Source: JABMMZ01 sp044341025
GTDB taxonomy: Bacteria > Bacteroidota > Bacteroidia > NS11-12g > UBA955
Direction: 5' to 3'
Length of the DNA: 64,000 nucleotides
Assembly: GCA_044341025.1 (NCBI GenBank)
Contig: JBIISM010000001.1
Span: forward strand, 186,001-250,000
The notes beneath the pieces are model-generated. The model was not told the origin of the DNA, searched no databases, and saw nothing but the letters and a program-made list of their open reading frames with translations. Made by a program: the position numbers and the translations under genes. This document shows positions 54,036 through 62,846 of the stretch, piece after piece (the stretch's first letter is position 1; every line of letters begins with the position of its first letter).

Positions 54036-55136
54036 TTATAAGTTACCGCGTTCGGCTTGTTCGCGTTCTATGGCCTCAAATAAAGCTTTGAAATTGCCTT
54101 TTCCAAATGATTTGGCTCCTTTGCGCTGGATGATTTCATAAAACATAGTTGGTCTATCTTCTACGGGTTTGGTAAACAACTGCAACAAATAACCTTCCTC
54201 ATCACGGTCAACCAAAATACCCAATTCTTTTAATGGTTCAATGTCTTCTTCGATAGGGCCAACACGTTCAAGTAAATCTTCATAATATGAACTTGGAACT
54301 TTTAAAAATTCAACGCCACGTTCCATTAATTGCTTAACGGTTGAAACGATGTCTAAGGTAGCAATTGCGATATGCTGAGTACCTTCACCCTCATAGAACT
54401 CAAGGTATTCTTCTACCTGCGATTTTCTTTTCCCAACGGCCGGCTCATTAATCGGGAATTTAACAAAACCGTTGCCATTGCTCATTACTTTACTCATAAG
54501 GGCAGAGTATTCAGTTGAAATGTCATTGTCATCAAAAGACAATATGTTTTTAAAGCCCATAACATCTTCATAGAATTTAACCCAAGGGTTCATTTGATTC
54601 CAACCCACATTGCCTACACAATGGTCAACGTATAACAAACCGACAGGACCAGGGTTGTATGCGCTTTCCCATTTTCTATAACCTGGCATGAAAATACCAT
54701 TGTAATTTTTCCGTTCAATAAAAAGATGCACCACTTCACCATAGGTGTGTATGCCACTCATCCGCACTTCACCATGCTCATCGGAAAGTGTCATTGGCTC
54801 TAAACACGATTTGCCACCGCGTTTTGTGGTTTGTTCATGTGCATCGTATGCATCGTCTACCATCAAGGCCAAGGTTTTGACACCATCGCCATGTTTTAGA
54901 TGGTGTTTTGCGATTTCAGAATCAGAACGCAAAGGAGTGGTCAAAATCAAACGCATTTTGTTTTGAACCAACACATAACTCACGCGGTCTTTAACCCCTG
55001 TTTCTGGTCCTGCGTAGGCTAAGCTTTGAAAACCAAATGCTGTTTTATAGTAGTGGGCAGCTTGTTTTGCATTGCCAACATATAATTCTATGTAATCGGT
55101 GCCGTGTAAAGGTAGAAAATCGGCTTCTGAACTCAT
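54036..55136 (-). CDS. hppD: 4-Hydroxyphenylpyruvate dioxygenase
   Basis: It converts 4-hydroxyphenylpyruvate to homogentisate in tyrosine breakdown. The 366 residues have two vicinal-oxygen-chelate halves. The iron ligands are H172 (YVDHCVGNV), H255 (GTQHIAIAT) and E334 (MFYEIIQRKG), all intact. The conserved C-terminal helix segment KSFGKGNFKALFEAIE closes the active site. It abuts the BtuF-like gene downstream. Homogentisate dioxygenase is not in the window. Confidence 0.96.
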   Translation of the reverse strand: MSSEADFLPLHGTDYIELYVGNAKQAAHYYKTAFGFQSLAYAGPETGVKDRVSYVLVQNKMRLILTTPLRSDSEIAKHHLKHGDGVKTLALMVDDAYDAHEQTTKRGGKSCLEPMTLSDEHGEVRMSGIHTYGEVVHLFIERKNYNGIFMPGYRKWESAYNPGPVGLLYVDHCVGNVGWNQMNPWVKFYEDVMGFKNILSFDDNDISTEYSALMSKVMSNGNGFVKFPINEPAVGKRKSQVEEYLEFYEGEGTQHIAIATLDIVSTVKQLMERGVEFLKVPSSYYEDLLERVGPIEEDIEPLKELGILVDRDEEGYLLQLFTKPVEDRPTMFYEIIQRKGAKSFGKGNFKALFEAIEREQAERGNL

Positions 55137-55176
55137 GATATGGTCTTTGTTAATATAAATTAATGTCTAACCAATA

Positions 55177-57276
55177 TTAATAGAATTTGTAACGTTCATC
55201 TTTGACATCTGCTGCTTTTTTAAGCGCCTCAAAAACTGAGTTGTATACTTGTTGCTTCTTTTGGTCGTATAAGATTTTCTTTCTAGAACTAAGGTCTTTA
55301 GGGACATCCACTTTGCTGACGCCTTCAACCAAAACAACATGCACGCCATCATTGCTTGTAATCGGTCTGCTCATTGTATTGGTTTTTAATCCACATACAT
55401 AACCAACCAATTTTAAGTCGTTACCTGCAAATTGAACATTGGTAGAGTAAAAGTTGGTGTTGTAAAAAGGTTGAACCATTGATTTTACATTGGTTGCCAA
55501 ATCTTCAATAGTTTTAGACTTTTTCATACCATCTTCAAATTGTTTGACTAAGATCTTAGCTTTCTTTTCGTCCATAACCAAACGGGTTACCTTTTCTCTA
55601 ACATCCTCAACATCTGAAGTGCCTTCTTTCTTTATTTTAGATAATTTTGCAACAATTAATAAATCACCTGCAGAAATTACATCTGAATAATCGCCCAGTT
55701 CTCTTTTGTCGTCAAAAGCCCATCTTACAACATCAATAGTGCCTGGGATGCCTGTCATGGCGCGGTCGCTTTCTTTAACATTGTTTGCTATACTTTTAAC
55801 CAAGTTGTTTTTCTTAACTTGTTTTTCAAATTCGTCTTTGTTGTCTCCAGAAAGTGATGATCTGAAATTGCTGGCTTTTTGGTATGCTTCATCTTCGGTA
55901 GATTTTAGTGCTTCAATTGGTTTTCTAACCTCACCAATTTTAATTAATTCGGAAGATTTAGGATCTACCAATTTAATTAATGACAAACCATACATTGATT
56001 TAACCACCGTTGACTGACCCATTCCAAGGGTTTTAACCGCTTTGTTTACTTGCTCATCTTGCGAACCTTCTCTAACCCAACCTAGGTCTTGAGCATAAGT
56101 AACTTCCCCTGTATTTACTTTTGAGTTAAAGAATTCAAGGGAATTAGAACTTGAATTGGATTCAGCGCCAAGTTTTTTGCCATTGGCTATTGCTTTTAAT
56201 GTGTCGTCTTTTGTTGATCCTTTAATCGCCAATTCAACCCTAATCGCATGGTAGTATGTTACAGAATCAGATTTTTTATCTAACACTTTAAACAAGCTAA
56301 ATCCACCATCGTAATATATCGGTCCTATTACACTGTCTTTAGGCGCAGAAAATAATTTAGACTCGTAGGCTTTATTGAATGAACCATGTGATTGAAACAA
56401 ATCAGAATAAGGTACAGTGCTATTTAGTTGAACATAAACTGAATCAACCTCTGCATCTTTAAATTCATTGATTTCAGATGCTAAGGCATTTCTAACTTCT
56501 AAGGTGTCTGCTTTTGAAGGTGACACATTGATTAGAATATAGTCTAAGTCTCTTGAGGCTTTTTGTTTAAATTCATCTTTGTGGCGTTTAATGTAATCTT
56601 TCAAGTCAGAATCTTCGATTTTTATAGATTTGTCATCAACCGTTGCGTAATTTAATGTTACCGATTTGCCGTTGTAGTTTAAGGTAGAAGCAAAATAATC
56701 GTCTTCAGCATCCAAATTGGTGGCATAAAGTGATTTGGCAACCAAGGAGTTGTACTTTCTACTTTGAACTTCCATAAACACTTGTTTCAGTATCAGTTCA
56801 AATTGAGCCATCATTTTCGGGTCTTTTTTGGCTACTTGGTTCTTGAAATTGATAACATTTGATGGAGAAAATTGCCCATCTTTACTGAAATATTGTTTAA
56901 TCGTTGAATGTGCATCGTCTGAATACAATAGTTTTCCGGCCTCAGCTACCGATATGTCTAGGCCCAAAGACGCATATTCTTTGTCAACAATTAAAGTCTG
57001 AACGAATTGATTCCAAGCATATGACGATGCTTGTTCTTTGGTTTGCTCAGTTTCACCTGAACCATTTGAATTTAATTGAGCCAATAATTCTTTGTATTTG
57101 GCATCAAACTCTAACACAGAAATACTTGTTCCTGCAATTTCACCCACGTTTTGAGTGCCGCCAAAACCAAATTTACTTTTGCTGGAGAAGTAATCACTTA
57201 CAACAAAAAGTACAAGGGATACCAAAATGATCATTAAGACCCAAGTTGAATTTCTAAGTTTGTTTAATATGGACAT
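55177..57276 (-). CDS. ppiD: Membrane-anchored peptidyl-prolyl isomerase (SurA-N/PpiD-like)
   Basis: A 699-residue folding factor for exported proteins. One N-terminal membrane helix (STWVLMIILVSLVLFVVSDY) anchors a SurA_N-type helical region (about 40-190). One parvulin-like domain covers about 230-330 and a second about 340-450, with weak catalytic motifs (GGFSLFKVLDKKSD, DLGWVREGSQDEQV). It resembles PpiD in plan and is the expected Bacteroidota type. It stands 40 bases upstream of hppD. Confidence 0.9.
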   Translation of the reverse strand: MSILNKLRNSTWVLMIILVSLVLFVVSDYFSSKSKFGFGGTQNVGEIAGTSISVLEFDAKYKELLAQLNSNGSGETEQTKEQASSYAWNQFVQTLIVDKEYASLGLDISVAEAGKLLYSDDAHSTIKQYFSKDGQFSPSNVINFKNQVAKKDPKMMAQFELILKQVFMEVQSRKYNSLVAKSLYATNLDAEDDYFASTLNYNGKSVTLNYATVDDKSIKIEDSDLKDYIKRHKDEFKQKASRDLDYILINVSPSKADTLEVRNALASEINEFKDAEVDSVYVQLNSTVPYSDLFQSHGSFNKAYESKLFSAPKDSVIGPIYYDGGFSLFKVLDKKSDSVTYYHAIRVELAIKGSTKDDTLKAIANGKKLGAESNSSSNSLEFFNSKVNTGEVTYAQDLGWVREGSQDEQVNKAVKTLGMGQSTVVKSMYGLSLIKLVDPKSSELIKIGEVRKPIEALKSTEDEAYQKASNFRSSLSGDNKDEFEKQVKKNNLVKSIANNVKESDRAMTGIPGTIDVVRWAFDDKRELGDYSDVISAGDLLIVAKLSKIKKEGTSDVEDVREKVTRLVMDEKKAKILVKQFEDGMKKSKTIEDLATNVKSMVQPFYNTNFYSTNVQFAGNDLKLVGYVCGLKTNTMSRPITSNDGVHVVLVEGVSKVDVPKDLSSRKKILYDQKKQQVYNSVFEALKKAADVKDERYKFY

Positions 57277-57516
57277 ATCAGATTTTTTGAAAAATGAGTT
57301 GCAAAATAATGCTTTTAATACTTAAAAATCAAATTACAATGTAAAAAAAGACATAATTCATTGTTAATTGTTTTCAATATAGGGATAAACGCCTTCCAAT
57401 ATTGCACTTCCATTTCAAATCTAAGACTTTTTCTAGCATCATTTTCAACTATTTGAAACCAGAAATTCAACATTTATATAATGAATATTTCATGGTTTCT
57501 TTTTGGAAATCATTCT

Positions 57517-57524
57517 TACCTTTG
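57517..57524 (+). promoter_or_regulatory. -7 promoter element for the 188-aa gene
   Basis: TACCTTTG fits TAnnTTTG and ends 7 bases before the ATG at 57532. It lies inside the longer frame that opens at 57481, which argues for the later start. Confidence 0.5.
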
Positions 57525-57531
57525 CGGACTC

Positions 57532-58098
57532 ATGCACGACATCGAACCACACTACCATTGGTTGCATCTGTACAATTCTGTAGAAGATGAACGTTCTCCG
57601 TTTTACGAAACAATACACAGTGAGTTTGAATACAGCAATGCCGTTTACAATTATTTAATTCATCCTCAATGGGATCATTTTGGTTCGCCTACCCTTTACA
57701 CAAAAATTTTATTTGTCGATTACGAAGCCGGATACGCCATTATCGAGTTAATAGGCGAGTGGAATGATGTGATTCAAAATGACATCATGACTTTTAAACG
57801 CGAATTAATTGAATTGATGCAAGATGAAGGCATCGATAAGTTTATTCTAATTGGTGATAATGTGCTCAATTTTCATGCCTCTGATGACAGTTATTACCAA
57901 GAATGGTACGATGATATTGAGGATGGTTGGATTGCCTTAGTCAATTTTAGAGACCATGTACTTGATGAATTTAAACAGCACCGCATCGATTACTTCTTAA
58001 ATTTTGGCGGCGAATTGGATGTTTTGTTGTGGCGAAAATATACACCATTGCAAATGTTTAAAAAAGTCGAAGAAATAATCCAACACCGATTGTCTTAA
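57532..58098 (+). CDS. Conserved-looking protein of unknown function, His-rich N-terminus
   Basis: I take ATG 57532 (188 residues) rather than 57481 because a promoter element precedes it. The N-terminus MHDIEPHYHWLHLYN is rich in His and acidic residues and could bind metal. The body has IIELIGEWNDVIQND, MTFKRELIELMQDEGIDKFI and LNFGGELDVLLWRKYTPLQM. There is no signal peptide or membrane helix. Similar cytoplasmic proteins occur in Bacteroidota to my recollection, but I know no function. No operon partner is evident. Confidence 0.75.
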   Translation: MHDIEPHYHWLHLYNSVEDERSPFYETIHSEFEYSNAVYNYLIHPQWDHFGSPTLYTKILFVDYEAGYAIIELIGEWNDVIQNDIMTFKRELIELMQDEGIDKFILIGDNVLNFHASDDSYYQEWYDDIEDGWIALVNFRDHVLDEFKQHRIDYFLNFGGELDVLLWRKYTPLQMFKKVEEIIQHRLS

Positions 58099-58230
58099 TC
58101 CTTTATTGGTTGCCTGAGATAGATAATTTGTTTTTTCGGGCTGAACTTTTTCGCGGTTTTTTTGTAGTAATAGCAGCGGTATTCATTTGTGTTGTTGTCA
58201 ATTTATTGTCATTTTGATACATGTTGCAAC

Positions 58231-58258
58231 TTGTATTCATGAATCTCAGCTATTTTTG
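58231..58258 (+). promoter_or_regulatory. Full Bacteroidota promoter for the 847-aa gene
   Basis: TTG at 58231-58233, 17 bases, then TATTTTTG at 58251-58258, 14 bases before the ATG. Confidence 0.6.
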
Positions 58259-58272
58259 CATTTGATACACTT

Positions 58273-60816
58273 ATGAGAAACATATACTTAAGGAATTTGA
58301 TTTTTGGCTTTGCTTTTATTATTGTGCTTTGCAGTGCAATTATGAATACTTCTGGTCCGGGGCCATCATACACCAATGCTCCAAATGAATCAAATTGTAC
58401 CTCTTGCCACGGTGGTTCAATTGTGACATCTGGCAATAGTAATTTGAACAATGTCCGATTGAATTCTAATTTTACTGGAAACGGTTACATTCCTGATTCA
58501 ACTTATACCATGGAATTAACCTTTAAACAAACAGGAAAAGTGAAATTCGGTTTTGAAGTGACTTGTTTAGACAAAAGCAATAGTCCTGCGGGCACATTAA
58601 CCAGCACCACCTCTAGAACCAGCAGAGTTACAGGAACGGTTAATGGGCAAACAAGAGAATATATACAACATACCTCAACTGGTACGGCCAATGTTGGCAC
58701 CGATAGCACAAGATGGGTGTTTACATGGAAAGCACCATCTGCAAACATTGGCCCAGTGAAATTTCATATGGTTGTAATGGCTACCAATAACAATGGCAGT
58801 GACGATGCAGGAGATATTGTTTATGGAAAATCTTTCCAGATAAATCCCTCTAATTTATTGCCTGTTGCAAGGGCGAAAAGCAACGATACCATTACCTGTA
58901 CAGGATACAATGCACAACTTCTAGGTACTGGAACCAATTCACCCACTTCGTATTCATGGAAAATGAATGGCGGCACACCTACGACAAGCACTGCGCAAAA
59001 TCCAACGGTTAACTATACCACAACTGGTTTAAAGAAAGTGATTCTGACCGTTATGAACAGCAAGGGCGTTAGTTTTCCGGATACAATGGATATACTCGTA
59101 AATGCATCTCCTGCAGCTGTTATTTTAAATGGATCTGCTGCCAGCATTTGCCAAGGGGATTCTTTATTTTTAAGCGCTAACACCGGCACGGGTTTGACCT
59201 ATTTATGGTTAAATAACAATAAAACAGTAAGAAATATTTATGCTAAAGACAGTGTGAATTATACAGTAAAAGTGACTAGTACCAGCAACCAATGCGCCAA
59301 AACCAGCGCTCCATTTAAACTCTATTGGTATGGAAAGCCTAGCGTTTCATTGTCTAAGACCCTAAGCAAAGACACCGTTTGTGGGGCTTACAACGAAACA
59401 TTCACCGCCAGCGGTAGTTTAATAGACAGTGTGCTTTGGTATGTAAATGGTGTTCTAAGCCGAAGGACTAAAACTTTAACAACTGTATTTACAGGAACAA
59501 ACAACATCAGTGTGACCGCGGTTGCAAAGAGTATAAATTCTTGTATAAGTGCTTTTTCAAATGTTGTTAAATTGGTTTCAATCCCTAAGCTTTATCCGAG
59601 CAATTTTCAATCCAGTAAAACTACTTCGACCATTGGTTTGACTTGGAAGAAAAACAACGGAATATCAGCGTATAAGTATGCAGTAAATGGAGGCAGCTTT
59701 TCCAATACAAATACAGATTCAAACGTAATTATAACAGGTCTACAACCAAATACGACCTATCTTCTTACACTCAGAAGCATTCAAGCAACACCATGTGGAT
59801 CCTCTGATACCAGCTTTTTGATTAAAACAAATTTCTGTTCCAACCTAATTTATAGCGTTAACCTTGATTCAAGAACATGCAAAGGCGGTCAGATTAATGC
59901 AGTGGTCAACAAATTATTTGCAGCCAAATACAGTATATCTTTTAACCAGCAAGCTTTTGGCAAAGACACCACCTTCACATTTATGCCTGTTAAGTCAGAT
60001 AGTTTGAGCATAAGGATTATTGATAGTTTAAGTCCAACTTGTCCTGCCATCGTTGAAAAACGAGCCTATATTGTAGATACTCTGTTTGATAATACAATTG
60101 CTCAAGCCAGTCAAGTAAGCAGCTGTTTAAACCAATATAAAATGACAATTGTTTCAGGCTACAGCAATTACGAATTCTATAAAAATGGTGTTTTGCAAAA
60201 TGCAGGAATAAGCAATACATACTTATTTTCAGGCTTAAGTTCAGGCGATAAACTGTCGGCAATTGGCAAAATAAATTCGTGCGCCAAATCATACGGACAA
60301 GTAACATTCACCTTTAATCCAGCGCCGGTGTCTGCGTTTACGTATACAAGATCTTTTAAAAATTATACGTTTACAGCCGATGCCCAATCAAATGCATCTT
60401 ATACCTGGAAAGTAGGCCAAACTGTTATTGGAAATACAGTAAGCTTTACCAAGGATATGGGTGGCTATGACAATTCTAACATTACTCTTCGTTTAATCAG
60501 TACTTCATCCAATGCTTGTATCGATTCAAGTGCTCAAAACATCGCCGTACCTAATTTCTCTTCGATTGAACGCATTGGCAACAAAATCTTCAAAGTTTAT
60601 CCAAATCCATTCAGCGACCAATTAACCATTGAAGGTAAAATGGGTGGATTCACTGTAAAATTACTGGACCATTTAGGCAAAGTAGTTTGTGAACAAACAA
60701 CCATTGGAAATACGTTGGTTGTTTCAAGTGTTGAATTTGCTGAAGGGGTATACCAACTATTGATTCAAGACATTAATGGCACAATAAACAGCTTTACATT
60801 TGTGAAAGCCCAATAA
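58273..60816 (+). CDS. Secreted multi-domain protein with CxxCH motif and type IX sorting tail
   Basis: An 847-residue cargo protein. The signal peptide covers about residues 1-22. A choice-of-anchor-V/Reeler-like domain follows (to about 195), with NESNCTSCHGGS placing a CxxCH motif at 42-46. Then come PKD/Ig-like domains (SPTSYSWKMNGGTPTTS and later units), a fibronectin type III-like segment (ISAYKYAVNGGSFSNTNTD), and a Por-type sorting domain at the end (FKVYPNPFSDQLTI). It is expected on the cell surface. Whether the CxxCH binds haem is unknown. Confidence 0.85.
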   Translation: MRNIYLRNLIFGFAFIIVLCSAIMNTSGPGPSYTNAPNESNCTSCHGGSIVTSGNSNLNNVRLNSNFTGNGYIPDSTYTMELTFKQTGKVKFGFEVTCLDKSNSPAGTLTSTTSRTSRVTGTVNGQTREYIQHTSTGTANVGTDSTRWVFTWKAPSANIGPVKFHMVVMATNNNGSDDAGDIVYGKSFQINPSNLLPVARAKSNDTITCTGYNAQLLGTGTNSPTSYSWKMNGGTPTTSTAQNPTVNYTTTGLKKVILTVMNSKGVSFPDTMDILVNASPAAVILNGSAASICQGDSLFLSANTGTGLTYLWLNNNKTVRNIYAKDSVNYTVKVTSTSNQCAKTSAPFKLYWYGKPSVSLSKTLSKDTVCGAYNETFTASGSLIDSVLWYVNGVLSRRTKTLTTVFTGTNNISVTAVAKSINSCISAFSNVVKLVSIPKLYPSNFQSSKTTSTIGLTWKKNNGISAYKYAVNGGSFSNTNTDSNVIITGLQPNTTYLLTLRSIQATPCGSSDTSFLIKTNFCSNLIYSVNLDSRTCKGGQINAVVNKLFAAKYSISFNQQAFGKDTTFTFMPVKSDSLSIRIIDSLSPTCPAIVEKRAYIVDTLFDNTIAQASQVSSCLNQYKMTIVSGYSNYEFYKNGVLQNAGISNTYLFSGLSSGDKLSAIGKINSCAKSYGQVTFTFNPAPVSAFTYTRSFKNYTFTADAQSNASYTWKVGQTVIGNTVSFTKDMGGYDNSNITLRLISTSSNACIDSSAQNIAVPNFSSIERIGNKIFKVYPNPFSDQLTIEGKMGGFTVKLLDHLGKVVCEQTTIGNTLVVSSVEFAEGVYQLLIQDINGTINSFTFVKAQ

Positions 60817-60841
60817 ATATTCTCTTACATTATGAAGGAAG

Positions 60842-60871
60842 AAATCCCTGGTCTCAAAAGGCTAGGGATTT
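60842..60871. terminator. Probable bidirectional terminator
   Basis: AAATCCCT and AGGGATTT pair across a 14-base loop between the convergent cargo gene and the reductase gene. The T-run is short. Confidence 0.55.
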
Positions 60872-60886
60872 GTGCTATTGGCTCAA

Positions 60887-61876
60887 TTATGAGAGGAATT
60901 CCAACAAATTCACATTGTCGGCATAATCAGATAAACCGGGTTTTTGGGTTTGGCCCAAACCAACTGCTTGCTTGAGTTCTGACATATTAGAGGCAATGCA
61001 TTGCCATTGTTCCTTGTGCTGTTCAATGTATGTGTGAACCTCATCAATATGCTCGTAATAGTGGTAATTTAAAGTGGCAATAGGTGCATGAGGTTCTTGT
61101 TTTTCTTGAAACAACATAAAACCATTGTCGTAATGTTTATCGAGGTTCATCAATAAAATCGATTTATGGTACATATAGTTGTTGTAGTACTTATGGTGGT
61201 TTACATGGTCCATGTACACATCGTAGGCTTCATACAAAGGGCGCAATTCAAAGCCTTTTGGTAAAATTAAATGCGAAACATTTCGACAACCCAATCCATA
61301 ATACATATAGATGTCATCTGCCAAACGCTTAAGTGCAGCCTCGTCTTCATTGCCACTTAGAACGGCTATTGAAGTTCTGTTTTTTCTAATAACAGCTGCT
61401 ACATCTTTGAAGTAGTATTCAAAGTACCTCGCGGAGTTGTTGCTGCCAGTTGCAATTAAATATTGTATGCCTTTTAATTTGCCTTCTGTATTGATTCTTG
61501 TTTTTAGTTCGGGGCAAAATTCAATCAATTTTTCTATGGCATATAGCATCAAAACTTCATCGGAAGATGAGCGTTTTATTGAAACTTTAAGGCCCTTTGC
61601 AATACCAGAAAGCAAGTCGTGTAAACCAACCAATGGGATGTTCCCTGCCATAATAATTCCAAGTGTTTGCTCTCTCAATTCACAGTTTTCATCCTTGAGC
61701 CACTCTTCTATGTTTTCTTTACTCAATGCATCTGACCAATTGTTGGTAGATAATTGAATGAAGGATTGGCTAAACCAAGGATTCATGATTTGGGCTTTTT
61801 CTTTAATTGCCTCTGGAATCTCAAGTAAGGCCTGGCCTAATTGGTAAAAACTATCGATGATGTTTGATTTGTACAC
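60887..61876 (-). CDS. LuxC-type acyl-CoA reductase family protein
   Basis: A 329-residue protein of the LuxC acyl-CoA reductase family, as found in many Bacteroidota without luminescence genes. Family features include LGIIMAGNIPLVGLHDLLSG, IQYLIATGSNNSARYFEYYF and a conserved Cys in YGLGCRNVSHLILP, the probable acyl-enzyme residue. It starts at GTG 61876 behind a TAnnTTTG element. The acyl substrate and pathway are unknown, and no LuxE-like partner is next to it. Confidence 0.85.
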   Translation of the reverse strand: MYKSNIIDSFYQLGQALLEIPEAIKEKAQIMNPWFSQSFIQLSTNNWSDALSKENIEEWLKDENCELREQTLGIIMAGNIPLVGLHDLLSGIAKGLKVSIKRSSSDEVLMLYAIEKLIEFCPELKTRINTEGKLKGIQYLIATGSNNSARYFEYYFKDVAAVIRKNRTSIAVLSGNEDEAALKRLADDIYMYYGLGCRNVSHLILPKGFELRPLYEAYDVYMDHVNHHKYYNNYMYHKSILLMNLDKHYDNGFMLFQEKQEPHAPIATLNYHYYEHIDEVHTYIEQHKEQWQCIASNMSELKQAVGLGQTQKPGLSDYADNVNLLEFLS

Positions 61877-61893
61877 GGGATAAAATGAAGGAA

Positions 61894-61901
61894 CAAAATT
61901 A
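61894..61901 (-). promoter_or_regulatory. -7 promoter element for the LuxC-type gene
   Basis: On the minus strand this reads TAATTTTG, 17 bases before the GTG start. Confidence 0.4.
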
Positions 61902-61985
61902 AAGATAATCCGTTACATATTGGAAATGATTCTAAATTCTAAAAAAAATGTGTTTCTAAACAAAAAAAATGATAGGTTTGTACTA

Positions 61986-62693
61986 ATGATTTCAAAACCC
62001 ATTTTAGCACTTTTTTTAATGATTTTAAGCACTGTTTGTCTAGCGCAAGAGGGTTTTAAATTTGGTCCTCAAGTGGCTTTCATCACCTCAAGAACACATG
62101 TTTTGGACAAATTGCCTGATAACTATAATTTCAGATTTAAATCTGGTTTTAAACTTGGTTTTAGTGCTCAATACGGGTTCACTCCGAGGTTTGTATTGGG
62201 TACAGGTTTGTCTTATGTTAACAAAGGCTACCGTGTGTTTAACGATACCAACAGCAAGGGCAATGTTTTGAAGAGCAATTCAAGTCATATTGAGCTACCT
62301 GTTAACATGATTTTTAAATTCAAAATGGGAGCCTCCTCAAGGATGCGTTTTTTGTTGGGTGGCACCTTGAATTATCAACTACAAACAGATCAAAAAATCT
62401 TGGCAAACGAAGGCAACACTTTTGCCATCACAGAAAGCAAGCAACAGCAGCTTTATCCAATGTTAAATACAGGGGTAGAAATAGCCAGTGAAAACAAAGC
62501 TGGGAATGTGTTTGTGTTTGGTGTTTATTATAGCCAAGCCTTCAGCAATCAAAGTATCTTACATATATCGGGTTCGAAAGCTTCTAATGCGGATGTTTTT
62601 TCATTGGGCTACAGAGGATCATACATAGGAATAGGCCTTTCGTATTTGTTTGATCTCAAGAATTTTAAGAAGGAAGAAGTTTTCTTTTATTGA
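61986..62693 (+). CDS. Outer-membrane beta-barrel (porin/PorT-like) protein
   Basis: A small outer-membrane barrel, about 235 residues from ATG 61986. That start gives a clean signal peptide (MISKPILALFLMILSTVCLA); ATG 61926 or TTG 61920 would add about 20 charged residues. The mature part has eight or so amphipathic strands with aromatic girdle residues (FKLGFSAQYGFTPRFVLGTG, YIGIGLSYLFDL). It fits the outer_membrane beta-barrel type common in Bacteroidota. Substrate or partner is unknown. Confidence 0.78.
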   Translation: MISKPILALFLMILSTVCLAQEGFKFGPQVAFITSRTHVLDKLPDNYNFRFKSGFKLGFSAQYGFTPRFVLGTGLSYVNKGYRVFNDTNSKGNVLKSNSSHIELPVNMIFKFKMGASSRMRFLLGGTLNYQLQTDQKILANEGNTFAITESKQQQLYPMLNTGVEIASENKAGNVFVFGVYYSQAFSNQSILHISGSKASNADVFSLGYRGSYIGIGLSYLFDLKNFKKEEVFFY

Positions 62694-62811
62694 TTTTTTG
62701 GGTTTCTATTGAAACAAAAGGACAAATAATTGCCTTAAGTTAGCATTTAAAATGCATGTTATTTTTTTGTTAATGGCATAATATTTCTCATTTAAGTTTG
62801 TTACATTTGCA

Positions 62812-62819
62812 AGAATTAT
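62812..62819 (+). promoter_or_regulatory. -7 promoter element for speA
   Basis: TACATTTG fits TAnnTTTG, 27 bases before the ATG at 62847. Confidence 0.4.
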
Positions 62820-62846
62820 ACAATCTAAGTAACTTACATTTTAAAT

